Shown here: piece after piece, positions 34,201 through 46,422 of the stretch | How positions within the stretch are numbered: position 1 is the first letter of the stretch | Layout of the letters: each line of letters opens with the position of its first letter | Source: Odiellus spinosus | Taxonomy: Eukaryota; Arthropoda; Arachnida; Opiliones; Phalangiidae | DNA: 64,000 nucleotides | NCBI GenBank assembly: GCA_963920705.1 | Contig: OY987226.1 | Coordinates: 15,378,501 to 15,442,500, forward strand | Direction: 5' to 3' | Notes under the pieces: generated by a model | Seen by the model: the letters and a program-made list of their open reading frames with translations, nothing else | What the model was told of the DNA's origin: nothing | The model's database searches: none | Program-made: the position numbers and the translations under genes

Positions 34201-36185
34201 TATAATTAATTTATAGCGGATATACACTAGTATAGCTTCTTCCATAAGGCCATAACATAACTCGAAACCGGAAGCGAATCTACCCGCAAAATGAATTTAA
34301 ATTTGTCTCTGGATAGTTTCAAGACCCATATTAAGCGAGTATGTAAAGGCAAATATCTCCGTTAATAAGGGGTTAAATTTTTGCTTTCGATGAAATTTAC
34401 AGAACCACTTCTTGCCGAGGTTTACTCGTTCGGATAAAATGTCCGTCCGGATTTTTCGTATTGTTTATATCATTTTTTCAGACCAGAAATAAGGGAGCAA
34501 TGGTGCCCATGGTTCCTCAATTTTATGGGGCCCCAAAAGCAGAAAACCATTACAACAATTTTAGGGGTCATCAAAATTTTACTTGGGGCCCCAAATCAAC
34601 TAAATTTATACAGTAGAGATAATAACCAAAGAGGGGGGGGGGGGGGGGTTTTAACTGCAGCTTAATTTTCAATAAATTAATAATGACATGACATCCCGCG
34701 TTATTCCTAATACGGTCAAAAGCAGTACTGTGCCATTACTTTAAAGGAACGATCCTTATCCTTTTCCACTTAGTTAATTAAGCTTAAGCTATATAAACAG
34801 TTACGTAGTTATCTAAAAATTGTAAATTGGAAGGCGGAAGCCCTTTGATATGCACGTACCCTAGTGAGTTTTTTCTTTCATTTATGTCTTATATAGGAGA
34901 TGTACACGTCTGGAATGCAATGTCATTCCAAATAAAATATTTTTTAGTTTGTATGGTCACGGATAGAACTTTAACTGACGCGTAGCTTCGCGAAAAAGAG
35001 TTTTTTTTTAAGGGAAAGTAAAATATAAATTAAAAATTAGAGGTTTTTTGAAATTTAAATTTTTCTATTTTTCCATGTAAATGTTTAAATTTCATATCCC
35101 AGATTTTACAAGAAATACAGTCGTTTGTTAAAAATTTCATTCTAGACTTAGTTATACAACCTTGCTGAGATCGCGTGATCTAATTTTCATTTAAAAAAAA
35201 AGGGGCCCTACACTGATTTAAAATTAACCATTTTTTGTGATGTTTTATTTCAAAAAAAAAAAAAAAAAAAAAAAAAATCAAAAGCTGTTCCATTTTTAGC
35301 TTATAGTTTCCCTTTAAATTTATACAGGAAATCCAGCGTTTTCGCAGTGAGTTCTCACTTTCGGTGCACTGGATTACTTAAGCTCGATGCACACGGATAC
35401 ATTTTCACTCGTTTCACGTGATTTATAAGTCATATAAATCGATTCCAAGGCCTAGTATGAACGCAGCTTAAATGTCCCGATGCGGTGAGAGCTTTCGATA
35501 TAAATATAACCTTTGAAAATCGAATTTTAATGATTTATTGTAACAGTTTTTACGCCTACTTTATATACAGGAAACAGATGCAAAGGTCGCGAAAAGAATT
35601 TAATTAGATTACGTGATTTCTCAAGCGAATTAAGCGAGGATTTCAGTGTGAATCCGCCTTAGTCCTGCCATAGATTTAACCCAATTGAATCTTAGAAGCA
35701 TTTTGTATATAATTTTGTTTGGACGAAATTTATTTTGACAGAAATATATGGACGTACTAACAATTAGGCTTAGATCCTTAATAATATTTCTGAAGAGAGT
35801 GAGTGTGATTTTTAACGCTCAAGTATTATTATTAAGAATAGGAATAATGTGGGTGCAATGCACTCGGCTTTATATAATAGAACCATTAGTCAAATACAAT
35901 ATAGTTAATAAAGCAAGATATAGCTAAATAAACGGTAGAGACTATAGCTGCATGCGCGACAAATTGCGAAATAGTGGGCCAAAAGCGTAGACCGCGCGCG
36001 ACTCATTGCCGAGACGGTAGCGTGAGGTCGACACTTATAATTGAGTTTTAAATGCAGCGGTTTGTGTAGGAAGGCAATTACCGACATTATAAAATACTTT
36101 TCTTAATTAATAAAGTACAGGTTTTGTTTTCAAATAAAAATAAAATATAGTTTTACATTTATTCGAGGGGCTAATCATTCTCGGA
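34201..36185. other. no recognised gene; homopolymers and element fragments
   Basis: Holds a G16 tract (34633-34648), an A26 tract (35252-35277) and a right-end fragment of a TTAA element (TTAGCTTATAGTTTCCCTTTAA near 35298). No convincing exon. Confidence 0.4.
35377..35474. mobile_element. short copy of the TGTGAACG-type MITE
   Basis: Starts TTAAGCTCGATGCACACGG and ends GCCTAGTATGAACGCAGCTT, imperfect inverted ends that match those at 56878-57146 (CTAGTATGAACCCAGCT). Only about 100 bp, so internally deleted. Confidence 0.5.
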
Positions 36186-36189
36186 TTTC

Positions 36190-36290
36190 CAGTACACCGA
36201 TTACGCGTAATCATTTTAAGCACTGTCAAAGGTAGGGATTTTAATGATTACGCGTAATCGTTTTAGTACAGTTAAAGGTACGCCCTGTAC
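36190..36290. repeat. duplicated palindrome GATTACGCGTAATC
   Basis: The 14-bp perfect palindrome occurs at 36199-36212 and 36246-36259. Each is followed by ATTTTAAGCACTGTCAAAGG or GTTTTAGTACAGTTAAAGG, so the unit of about 47 bp is tandemly duplicated. GTACACCGAT flanks the pair on both sides. Confidence 0.75.
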
Positions 36291-37920
36291 ACCGATAACA
36301 CCGAGTGACTGGCCCCTCGCATTTAGTTAATATATATATTTCTATTAGGACTTTTTGTTGAAATAATAAAGAATTGCTAATTTTTATGGGTGGTTAATTT
36401 TCTTAATTATGGTTAAAAATTGAACTAACTTTAGCAATTAAGTTATTGTTTTGAATTTAATACCTGTATGATAAATATAATGACTAAATTACATTAAGTT
36501 TTAATCTGTATTAAGCTGAAATATATTAATTAAGAGTAAATGCTTATTGTATTTCGTAGAAACAATCCTGGATGACGATGATATTCGTCTTTTAAAAATG
36601 TTCTAATTTGAATATTTATTCGTCAAGTAAAAAATAAACAAGTTCAAGTTTAAACGTCATGTTTTCTGAATTAACTGTTAATTTTTTGTGGTTAATTATG
36701 GTATAATTGTAGTACATATAACTAATTGATTAGAAATAATAACAAAAAATAATTTCTGAATTAATAAATAATTCCCATAATCTACATTCTTTATTATAAA
36801 GATATTTAAATTCTAAATATTCTCATCTCAAAATGGAACTGAGCTCTGAAACGTACACGTTCGCGTTAAAAACTGTAACCTAATCATTAAAGGTTTGGAA
36901 AACGCGCATTCCTTCGTGATAATTACGTAAAAACGGGTCAAATACTCCAACAAAGAAAACAAAAAAGAAATTGCGAAATTTCAAAAATTGTGAAGTTGAG
37001 AAAAAAAAAACTTTTGAAATCTTGAAAGAAACTAGAAACCACCCAAAATCTTCACTTCTATACTTTTTACCTCTTTCTATGGCTATATAAGAAGAAGAAA
37101 AAGTCAAATTATAGAAACAATTACCGTGTACCGGTACCAATGGTATTTCCAGTAATTTTCAAATGCCTGGTAAACCTGAATGTCACGAACTATTGATAAA
37201 AAAATATTTAAAAGCCCCCTAAAGGTGTGACGAAAACGTCTTTAGTTAAATCTACCAAAAAACGGGTGATTGGCCTTTAAAAATTCAACGCAAAACTAAA
37301 ATTTTGGGCGAAAAATTGAAAAAAACTGGCTTTGCACGCCAAAAAATGAAAATAATAATTTTATAAAATATATCTATAAGGTTTATATTATGAATACCGA
37401 AATAATCATGGGTGGAAGTACATCACGGAGTTAGACCTCGCAAATTTGACCTTTTCAAAGGGAGGAGGTCTATAGCTCGAACAGAACACAGTCGGGTTTA
37501 TAAAAAGATTTAGCCCGGGTGTAAAAAAAGCGAGGGTGAGATTTCTCGTAATAGTTTAATGGCCCGGGTAATTTCAATTTGTAATGACCTCTAAACTCGA
37601 CCCCGCGCCAACGTGGATTCAAAAATAAACGTCTGGGTTGAATTCGAGAATATATATTTGTACGAATCATTCCTAGAATTCCGTACTAATAATGCTATAG
37701 ATACAGTTAAATATCTATTTTGTAATTTTTTATAGAGATTAGATAGATCCCTAGACTATCTTTGCACGTGACGAAAACTTAAATAATGATAGCTAATAGA
37801 GTTCGAATCATTTCCAGTTTTCAGTAGGAGTGGAAGCCTAAAACTTCCCTCGATGTATATTTCATTTAAAAAGAGGGTTTATACCTTTGATCGTAATGAA
37901 AACGAAAATTGAATCAAACT
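36291..37920. other. no recognised feature
   Basis: AT-rich; small open frames at 36880-37140 and 37470-37670 (minus) have no recognisable domain. Confidence 0.4.
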
Positions 37921-38195
37921 AATTTTCAGCACGAGATTTAAAACATTTTCGATGCACGCGAAATTGAGATATAATCGGAATCAATTTGAGTTTACTACAG
38001 GTACAAAGTTATGGCCCATTCTATCTTAATCCTTTAATTCGAATAGGATAAAGGAAAGGTTAAGTTTCTACGTAAAGTAAACTTTAAATGATTTCGGTGA
38101 CAAATTTCAGCGCGAGATTTTTTTCAAAGCACGCGGGAATGATACAGTATGAATCAATTTATGTTTGCAATACGTACAAAGCCGAATTAAGCCTC
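37921..38195. repeat. tandem duplication, period about 180 bp
   Basis: TTTTCAGCACGAGATT ... GCACGCG ... AATCAATTTGAGTTT ... GGTACAAAG recurs as ATTTCAGCGCGAGATT ... GCACGCG ... AATCAATTTATGTTT ... CGTACAAAG about 180 bp downstream. Confidence 0.6.
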
Positions 38196-38869
38196 TATAA
38201 CTTCTATTCATCATACATATATCAGGGAGGTATATTACTCGTATTTACTGAACAATCAAACTGAGTTCGACTAGATAATTCTTATAGATATTATTTCAAA
38301 TGAAATTTTCATCACGTTGAAAACCATTACCCGGCTAAATAAAATGATTACTTCAAATAAAATTGAATAAGGGGCTAATATTAACTGTGTTGTAGACTGG
38401 GATTGAAATACATTTAATAGTATTTTTCACCCTAACTCACGCTTCGACGTTTTTAAACGAATTATTAATGTTCTTAGCAATTTAAGAAATCCTCTCTGTA
38501 ACCTCGGGCTTTCTCTGGATATAGTTGTCGATAATTTTAGGTTATTTCTCTTTAAGTTATAATATATATGTATAGATAGAACGAAGATGAAGGTATTTAA
38601 ATATTAGTTACGGCTGCTGTTACAAATTTGTGTTATTTTGGAAAAACTAAAAAAACTAAAAAAAAATTCGACACGGATAATTAGAGAAGGGAGTGAATAT
38701 GATATATAAATAAGTAATTAGAAAACAAATAATTTTGACGTATGGTGAAATTGTAAAGGATTCTTCAGGGAACGCCCAAAAACTAATTTGAATAAAATAA
38801 ATAAGGTACGCCCATAAAAACTATTATTACAACAGTGAATAAATTTGACTACGAATGTAAATGAATTAA

Positions 38870-39275
38870 AGGAAGACTATTGGCTGAAAATTTTAATAAT
38901 GTTTTTAATTTTTCCTTGCTTTTTAGAAATTAAATATAATCTCTGGAATTTCTTCGCAAGTTTCGATTAACTATTTAAATTAGAAAATATTATTTGAAAC
39001 TCTTTCAGGCTTAAGACTGAGCTTATATTTTAACGAAGTGGATTTTCGACCAATCACAGGCTAGATCTCTATAACGCGTTGTTTTAGAATACTTAGAGAA
39101 TGACTGAGATAGCATGATTCTCAATATAACGAAATTCAAACACAAGTATAAGATATAAACTTCGAAAAAATATTTTCTGATAGAATAACTTCTTCAAAAA
39201 TTATGAAAAAATCTGTGGGGCATATTTTTACAGAAAGGATAAAAAATACTTCATTTCAGTAATTAAATAATTAAT
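38870..39275. mobile_element. TTAA-flanked element, family T2, inverted shorter copy
   Basis: Begins after TTAA with AGGAAGACTATTGGCTGAAA and runs as the reverse complement of 45237-45880 (for example TTTTCGACCAATCACAGGC and TTCTTCAAAAATTATGAAAA). The right end (CTTCATTTCAGTAATTAA) is decayed. Shorter than the other copy by internal deletion. Confidence 0.7.
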
Positions 39276-39279
39276 TTAA

Positions 39280-40430
39280 ATGTGTGTAGGGTTTTAATTT
39301 TGAAATTTCTAAAAAAACCTTCAAAAAATGCTGACAACATCTTGTTAATTAAAATAATAATATGTATATCGAATATAGCATTTAACTTATTTTCAAAGTC
39401 ATGGCTTCAAATTCGTTCTATCTGTAATTTACTGAAATCTAACTGGGATAATAAATAATAAACGACAATTTAATCATTTCATATGACGAGAAACTAAATA
39501 ATTTGTTTTAAAATTATTTTACTGTCTAATCACTTCCATAACAATTTTATAACCAACCTAAACATCCGTTTCTGTCTCAAATTCATCACGAAAAACGGAA
39601 GCGAAATTTGATACTCAATTATTAATTTTTTTCCATTTTATCTTTGTATAAACTTGTAATAAATTGTGTACAAAACGCCCACATTGTGTTTCATTTTTTT
39701 AAATTTTATATAATTGATTTTAGGGCTAATTTCAACCAAGCCAATTTCGCAGCGAAACAAAATTAATTTTGGCTGTGCAAAATTAAGATACACAACTTTT
39801 TCGCTGCGGAAACGGCATGAAAATTAGCTATTATTCGTGCTAAATATAAAAATTAACGTGATCAATAATTAATTAGGTTTTTCCAAAATGGTTTAAATTA
39901 TTACGCCCAATTTTATAAATATGAACTTAATTATAATAATAATTCAACTAATTATACGAAAAACTCAATTAGAATACTAATTAAGACTTGGTGGACACAA
40001 TTTTACACTTAAAACCTTTTATATTCTTAATTGCAACCGCAAGATCGCCTTGAAACTTAATTAAACTCAAAAATAACTTTGCCGCCCTTACTAATTATTT
40101 TTTCTTATTTGATAATATATAGCTATATACTTGAATGACGTAATCTATAATTAATAGAAGGTCAGAGAGATTATATTATACCTAGAGCTCCAAAATCTTG
40201 TTTAGATCTTGTTATAATATAGGAAAAAAAGGTTTCGCTACGTGGGGAAATTTTACTCAAAGCTGCTATAAAATTAACAGATTTTCTTAATATGCAAATT
40301 TTATGGTTCTCGGCAAAACTAATGAAATCCAAAATCAAATACGAATCTTACGTGAAATCAGAAATCTAGGATGAAACGCTAAATCACAGCTATATCCTTC
40401 GAGTTGAGAACACGTTAAATCCTGAGCTCG
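39280..40430. other. no recognised feature
   Basis: Very AT-rich. A short inverted pair (TTTCGCTGCG / CGCAGCGAAA) lies around 39750 and 39800. No open frame of note. Confidence 0.4.
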
Positions 40431-40439
40431 AAAATCTCA

Positions 40440-40830
40440 CATACCGAACTAAAACACGCCTTAACCCGCTACTAAAAACACGCCTTATCCCGCCGCAACA
40501 AAACGCAAAATCTCGCAGTTAAAAAACGCAAAATCTCAGCCATAGAAAACGCAAAAATCTGGCCGCTAGAAAACGCAGAAATCCCGGCCCTAAAAAACGC
40601 AAATCTACCCACAAGTAAATGCAAAATCTCGCCCCTATAAAAAATAAAATCTCGCCGCTAAAAAAACCAAAATCTCGCCGCTAGAAAAAGCAAAAATCTC
40701 GCCGCTAGAAAAAGCAAAATCTCGCCGCTAGAAAAAGCAAAATCTCGCCGCTAGAAAAAGCAAAAATCTCGCCGCTTGAAAGCACAAAATCTCGCCACTA
40801 GAACACCCTTAATCCCGAGCCAGAAGTCAC
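40440..40830. repeat. minisatellite with 22-25 bp units
   Basis: About 16 units of the type GCAAAATCTCGCCGCTAGAA plus AAA, nearly identical from 40660 to 40790 and diverging to the left (AAAACACGCCTTAACCCGC). Confidence 0.92.
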
Positions 40831-41369
40831 AAATTAAATTAACTATATGTATATGCTTCGATTACTCAGCTTATTGTTTATAATATTAAAAATCTTAAAA
40901 CTATTATGTAATTTTATCCCCAAAAAATAAATTTCCCAATAAAACCCAAACCTTTAAATTTTCTATAAAAAAAAAAATACTATCTAAAGATCCCCATTAG
41001 CGATTTATCAATACCGCACACCAATAACATTTAAAACACATCTTTCAAAATAAAATCAAAATCCAAAAATATACTCACAAAATTCATGTCATCCTTTTAA
41101 AGAACATAACTTTGATTAAAATTAATCCGGGGGTGACAGTATTAAAAAAAACGGAACACGAAGTGAAAAAGTATCCCCGATGATATAGTCGAGTTATTGA
41201 CACTTTGGGGGTTAAATTTTGTGATCGAATCAAATGAGAATTCGACGAGAGAAGTTTGAAGTTCCCGATTAAAAACGACTTCTTTGAATCTTTTACCTGC
41301 CTAGTTACGAGACCGGTATCCTTTTTATTTTGGTTTTATTTTTGATTAATAGACACGGTGACAGAGTCC

Positions 41370-41870
41370 AAGAATGAAAGACGACGAGAGTCGCGAAGCC
41401 GCGAGAGCAGATCAGAGTAAAACTCTCGCGCGATCTCCCCTTTTATTTCAAGTATACGCGGAAGAGGCACGAGCAAACTAGCGCGAGCTGGAGTAGATTT
41501 CAGAGTGCGCGAGCGGAATTAAAGAGAAACCGAACGAGCGATCGCGCGCGCCAGAATAAAAACGAGCGAGCGCGAGAGAATGTGCTGGAAAAGAGCGCGT
41601 GACCGTTCTGTCAGGCAACATCCGAGTCACTGCGGGAGAGCCGATTCCTGACTGGCCATCTCAACAGTATACCAGAGACCCCCCCTCTCTCTACGCAGTG
41701 TGTGCCCGAGATCCGAGTCTCCCAGGGAACGGGAGCGGAGAGAGAGAGCGAAAGAGAGGTTTTGAAAATGTTGGGGATGAAGGGGGAGTGCGGAGGAGGT
41801 GAAGAGGGGAAAAGGGAAGAACGCTCGCGACTCGAGCGACACGGTGTTGTATCGGGAAACCTAGAGAACT
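41370..41870. promoter_or_regulatory. CpG- and GA-rich block, candidate promoter or first exon
   Basis: Much richer in G+C and CpG than its surroundings, with GAGCGAGCGCGAGAG, GATCGCGCGCGCC and several GAGAGAG runs (GAGA-factor-like). Overlapping open frames at 41599-41802, 41702-41896 and 41627-41842 (minus) reflect the lack of TAA/TAG words in GC-rich DNA and cannot be told from chance. An ATG near 41768 followed by GAGGTGAAG could be a short first exon, unproven. Confidence 0.35.
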
Positions 41871-42129
41871 TTCAGTTTTATATATCTAGATATTGATTTA
41901 GTGACGGTCCCTTAATAATCATGCATGCTTACTCGGAAACCGTTAGGAGCGCTTAAGTAGCGCGTGGTGGTTTCTAAATACATATATAGAGTTTTTAATT
42001 TTAAATCAAGGTTTAATTATATATTTTTAATCACCCTATTGTTTTAGATCAATGTTCAAATGTTTCGTGTTGTTTTAGACCGATTATACAACTCCCCTGT
42101 TACTTTTAGACAATTCTAAAATTATCCAG

Positions 42130-42620
42130 GTATTTTAGACCAATTTTCAAGTTATTCCGGAATTTTTTATTTAATTTTCAAGTTAATATAGTATTTTTTA
42201 TTTAATTTTTAAGTTAATATAGTATTTTTGAGTAATTTTCAAGTTAATATAGTATTTTTGAGTAATTTTCAAGTTAATATAGTATTTTTAACTAATTTTC
42301 AAGTTAATATAGTATTTTTGACTAATTTTCAAGTTAAAATAGTATTTTTGACTAATTTTCAAGTTAATATTGTATTTTTGAGTAATTTTCAAGTTAATAT
42401 AGTATTTTTGACTAATTTTCAAGTTAATATAGTATTTTTGACTAATCTTCAAGTTAATATTGTATTTTTGACTAATCTTCGAGTTAATATTGTATTTTTG
42501 AGTATTTTTCAAGTAAATATATTATTTTTGAGTATTTTTCAAGTAAATATATTATTTTTGAGTATTTTTCAAGTAAATATATTATTTTCGATTAATTTTC
42601 AAGTTTATATGGTATTTTAC
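42130..42620. repeat. 30-bp minisatellite, about 16 units
   Basis: Unit about AATTTTCAAGTTAATATAGT plus ATTTTTGAGT. Because the unit is a multiple of three, a frame stays open on plus (42228-42632, repeating NFQVNIVFL) and on minus (42288-42512). Neither is likely to be a gene. Degenerate units extend left to about 42050. Confidence 0.95.
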
Positions 42621-42714
42621 ATCATTATTTAAATTATACCGTTAGTTTATCATATTCTTAGTTACTTTAAAATAATTATCATATTCCCTGGGCATTTTGG
42701 TATATACCCATTGA

Positions 42715-43165
42715 ATAGAATCCTATTGGACCGAATTCCCATTGGTCCGAAATAAAAAATAAATAGTCCCAATCAACCGAATCTTGGCCGACCGAGCCCA
42801 ATGCACCGAATTCCCATTGAACCGAAATCCCGCTGAACCGAATCCCGCTGAACCGAATCCCCCATAGACCGAATTTCCCATTGGGCCGAAACCAAAAAGG
42901 GCGTCCCGATGAATTTAAGCCGATAATGGTTAGGTTAGGTTAGGTTAGGTTAGGTTAGAATGTGTTAATGGACTTCTGATTGTGAACGTCGGTCGAATGG
43001 GATTGACGGTCGAATGGGATTCGGTCGAATGGGATTGACGGTCGAATGGGATTCGGTCGAATGGGATTCTGGTTTACGAAAACGTATCGGTTGAATGGGA
43101 TTGTGGATCGAATGGGATTCTGCCCAATGGGATTCTGTCCAATGGAATTCTGTCCAATGGTCGAG
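42715..43165. repeat. palindromic minisatellite arms around a TTAGG tract, locus 1
   Basis: The left arm (42715-42895) repeats CCGAATCCCATTGGA-like units. The right arm (42985-43165) repeats GGTCGAATGGGATTC, the inverted orientation of the same motif. Between them lies a perfect (GGTTA)6. The arms fold back imperfectly with the telomere-like tract in the loop. The 83-codon minus frame (42955-43206) is repeat-encoded. Confidence 0.8.
42928..42957 (+). repeat. interstitial telomere-like tract (GGTTA)6
   Basis: Exactly six GGTTA units, the TTAGG repeat of most arthropod telomeres. The flanks are not subtelomeric in any obvious way. Confidence 0.95.
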
Positions 43166-43455
43166 AAGCGAAATTTTAAATCAATTATAAAATTACAATA
43201 TTTCAAATTTCCTCATTAATAATTTAAACCAACTGTCAATCCCTCATTATTTTAGACCATTATCAAATTATCAAATATTTTGGACCACTCATCAAAAGAA
43301 CCTAGAAATTCCAGACCAATTTTAAAATTCCTCAATCTATTGAAATTATAATTTCCGATTTCTCCTAATTTATTAAGTAATTTAAGATATCTCTAGAGTA
43401 AATTATAATTCTATTAATTAACTAATTTATACATCGTATAACCTGCTGGCATTAA

Positions 43456-43872
43456 AGGGAGAATGCAACCTAAAAACAAACTTGATTTTTTTTATCGATT
43501 GCTTATCGTTTAATTACGCCTAAAACGCCAGTAAAAAATTACAAACAAATATTAAACTAGAAATAAATTTAAAACTTACCTGGAAAAATAGGCTTAGCTA
43601 GATTCATGGACATCCTGAATTTCTTCGCATTGATGAGTCAACGACGAATGAGCAAAGATCCGTTTTTATATCAAGATATCCATGAGACTTCAAATAAACT
43701 TCGATTGGTCGATGACGCATCAATGCGAAGGAAAATTCAGGATCTCCCTGAATCCAGCTAAGCCTATTTTGCTGGTAAGTTTTAAATTAATTTCTAGTTT
43801 AATATTTCTTTGTAATTTTTTTACTGTTGTTTTAGGCCTAAACATTACTGGTGGTTAGGTTACATTCTCATT
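43456..43872. mobile_element. TTAA-flanked foldback MITE, family T1, copy 2 (417 bp)
   Basis: TTAA at 43452-43455 and 43873-43876. Left end AGGGAGAATGCAACCTAAAA, inverted right end. Same length as the copy at 33412-33828, but the central palindrome is a different sequence (TTCGCATTGATGAGTCAACG and its inverse), so the core has been replaced or diverged while the outer arms stayed alike. Confidence 0.85.
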
Positions 43873-43879
43873 TTAAAAT

Positions 43880-45230
43880 GTTATTAAAATACAGATATTT
43901 CCAGTGCATTAACTGAATCAAGGGAAAAACAGTTACTTTGTTTTGATATTCAAACGAAATGGGGCGGTGAAAATATGAGTAGGGGAAGACACCTATATAA
44001 GTCAAAATCACTTTAAGTTCTAAGCAGGAGTTATCTTTAAAAACCTTCCGTCTCATTTCTATGATTTTATTTCAAAGTAAAAAGCTTTCTATACGCTTTG
44101 AACTTCAACTGATAATGAATATAGGGTTGGAAACCTTTTCTCGATTGATTTTTCTTCTCTCTCTCTCTCTTTCGGAGTCTCATAATTTATTAAAAGAAAT
44201 CGCTAGTCTAATAAAATTAGATTCACCCTGTTACGCGCCTATGTAAAACTGAGACTCGAGCTTAGTTGCCTCAGCGCCTATAATAATTTATAATATACAA
44301 TGTACGGGGTTACGTTACTTGATTCTACATATCTGACATGTTTAAGGAAATTGGGAGGCCAGTAATTAATTTTTAGCCCAACTAATACCATAAGTATACA
44401 ATAATTAAACATAAGTATGACGTAAAGAGCATTCATTTCCGGTATCGATGATTTAATGGACTTAAAAAATTAATAACTTTCATATTTGTTGTCCGATTTT
44501 GACGTAGTTAGTCTCATTTAGAAGCTTTCGTTGAGTTCTACTAATTTATATTAGAATATTTTTAAAAGTTTAATTTAAAACCTAACATTTCATTAAAAAT
44601 TATTCTGCCAGGAAATTACGATAATGTAATTCGGAAATGACTTATAAGGAAATTGAGTTCTGTAACTGTATAGTTTGCGTTTATATTGTTGTATGGTTAG
44701 TGAAATTATATAGACCTTCATTTCCTTCCAGTTAAAATTAGGATAATTTTGATTTAAATAAGGTTTAAGGTTTGAAATAGAATCCTATTTATCATTTTAC
44801 TCTCACTTTAAAATTGAAAATGTGTTTTTCCTTTTTATATGAAAAATTCTAACAACTTTAATTAAACGCATTTATAATCTATATTTTTTTCATTTAAAAA
44901 GTGTCTTAATTTGATTAATCTCACTATCCCTCGGTAGTGGAAAACATTTAAAATAATTTTTATTTTCATTTAATCATTTAATTAATTTTGCCTTTAAAAC
45001 TTTCAGTAGACGAATAAACAGCCAAACTTTACATTTTATACTCCCTTTCGATAAAAATAAAGACATTCCAAAACATTTGGCTGACTGAAGGGATGTAAAC
45101 ATTCACGTAATGATACCCAATGACCCCGAAATTTTAAAAATTTAAAACCATGCTGGAACCAGAATTTTGTTTAAAATTTGACAGTCTTTTTTGGCATAAT
45201 TATACGCATACCGTTGGATAATATAGCTTT
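43880..45230. other. no recognised gene; repeat E copy (minus) at 44480-44560
   Basis: Contains TTGTCCGATTTTGACGTAG, the inverted form of repeat E found at 54865-54930, and a short palindrome at about 44610-44640. The 62- and 61-codon frames show no domain. Confidence 0.45.
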
Positions 45231-45236
45231 AGTTAA

Positions 45237-45880
45237 AGGTATACTATTAGCTGAAATGAAGTATTTTTCTGATTCTTTATGTAAAAATATACCGGACTGA
45301 ATTTTTTCATAATTTTTGAAGTACAGTTATTCTATCAAAAAATATTTTTTAAAGTTTTATAACATTTCCATATCATTGACATTTCGTCCAATCAGCGGTC
45401 GTGTAAAAGACAGGGAGTGTTTGCTTTCTATTTTGTAAATTGTAAATTGTTTCGTGACTTTTTGCTAGCGCTCTTATTTAATTAAATTTCTATAAATTCT
45501 AAATTAGGCTTAACGCAAATATGGCTATTTCTACAAATTTTAAGCTTTTCGTCAATTTTTTTGATTTGATAAACTGACGGAAAAGCCTGGATAATTGCCC
45601 GACTGGAACTTTAAAATGATCTCCGCTCTATCGAGAATCTAACTATCTAAATCATTCTCTGTGCAAAACATCATTCTAGCCCCTCTGATTGGTCGAAAAG
45701 TCACTTCATTAAAATATTTATAATTTAAATTTATTTAAAAGCCTAAAAAGTTTCAAATATTATTTAATAACTCAAATAATTAATCAAAAATTGTGAAAAC
45801 AATTCTAGGGTTTATGTTTAATTACTAAAAACCAGGAAAAAATTAAAAATGCTATAAAATTTTCAGTTTATAGTCTTCCT
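45237..45880. mobile_element. TTAA-flanked element, family T2 (644 bp)
   Basis: TTAA at 45233-45236 and 45881-45884. Ends AGGTATACTATTAGCTGAAA and the inverted AGGAAGACTATAAACTGAAA. Inverted homology extends inward (ATTTCGTCCAATCAGCGG against CTGATTGGTCGAAAAG). No coding capacity. A reverse-oriented, shortened copy is at 38870-39275. Confidence 0.82.
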
Positions 45881-46286
45881 TTAAGGCTAAGATAAGGTAC
45901 AGGCACCAAAAGCCCTGGTTGAAAAAAATCTTTAACTCTAGCTAACTCGCGGTATAAAAAAGACCTTAATTATTTCAAATTATATATAACTTTGCAAAAC
46001 GTTAAAAAAACGAATTTAGAAAAAATACGCCTAGCTTTTTACCAAAACTAAAGGGGTAATAAAAGATTACGTGACAATTTTACACGCGCGAATCAAGCCC
46101 CGGAGCTTAAATAATGCTTCATGTTCACGTATCATGATGGAATCTTCAGAGAAAAAAATGGTTTTCCCCCGAAGTAGTGGCGTTTTATCAAGATTAAGAC
46201 ACTGACAGAAGAGAGAAATTTTACAAGGTGGAGAAAGGCAAATTAATCATAGCTTCAAGTTAAGGTTCCAACAGTACTGATGGAAC

Positions 46287-46306
46287 TTTTTTTTTTTTTT
46301 TTTTTT
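46287..46306. repeat. poly-T tract, 20 bp
   Basis: Uninterrupted T run after GGAAC; no associated element recognised. Confidence 0.95.
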
Positions 46307-46422
46307 CTCCCTTAAGAGTGAAGATGATTTGCTTTTAATTTAGCTTTTAGATTCCATCTGTGGTACGATTTATTTTACAAATAATACCGGTATTCTAAAG
46401 TACTGATATTAAAAACCATTAA

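Noticed and set aside
42955..43206. 83-codon minus-strand frame with QNPIRPNPIR repeats
   Set aside because: Encoded entirely by the right minisatellite arm beside the TTAGG tract.
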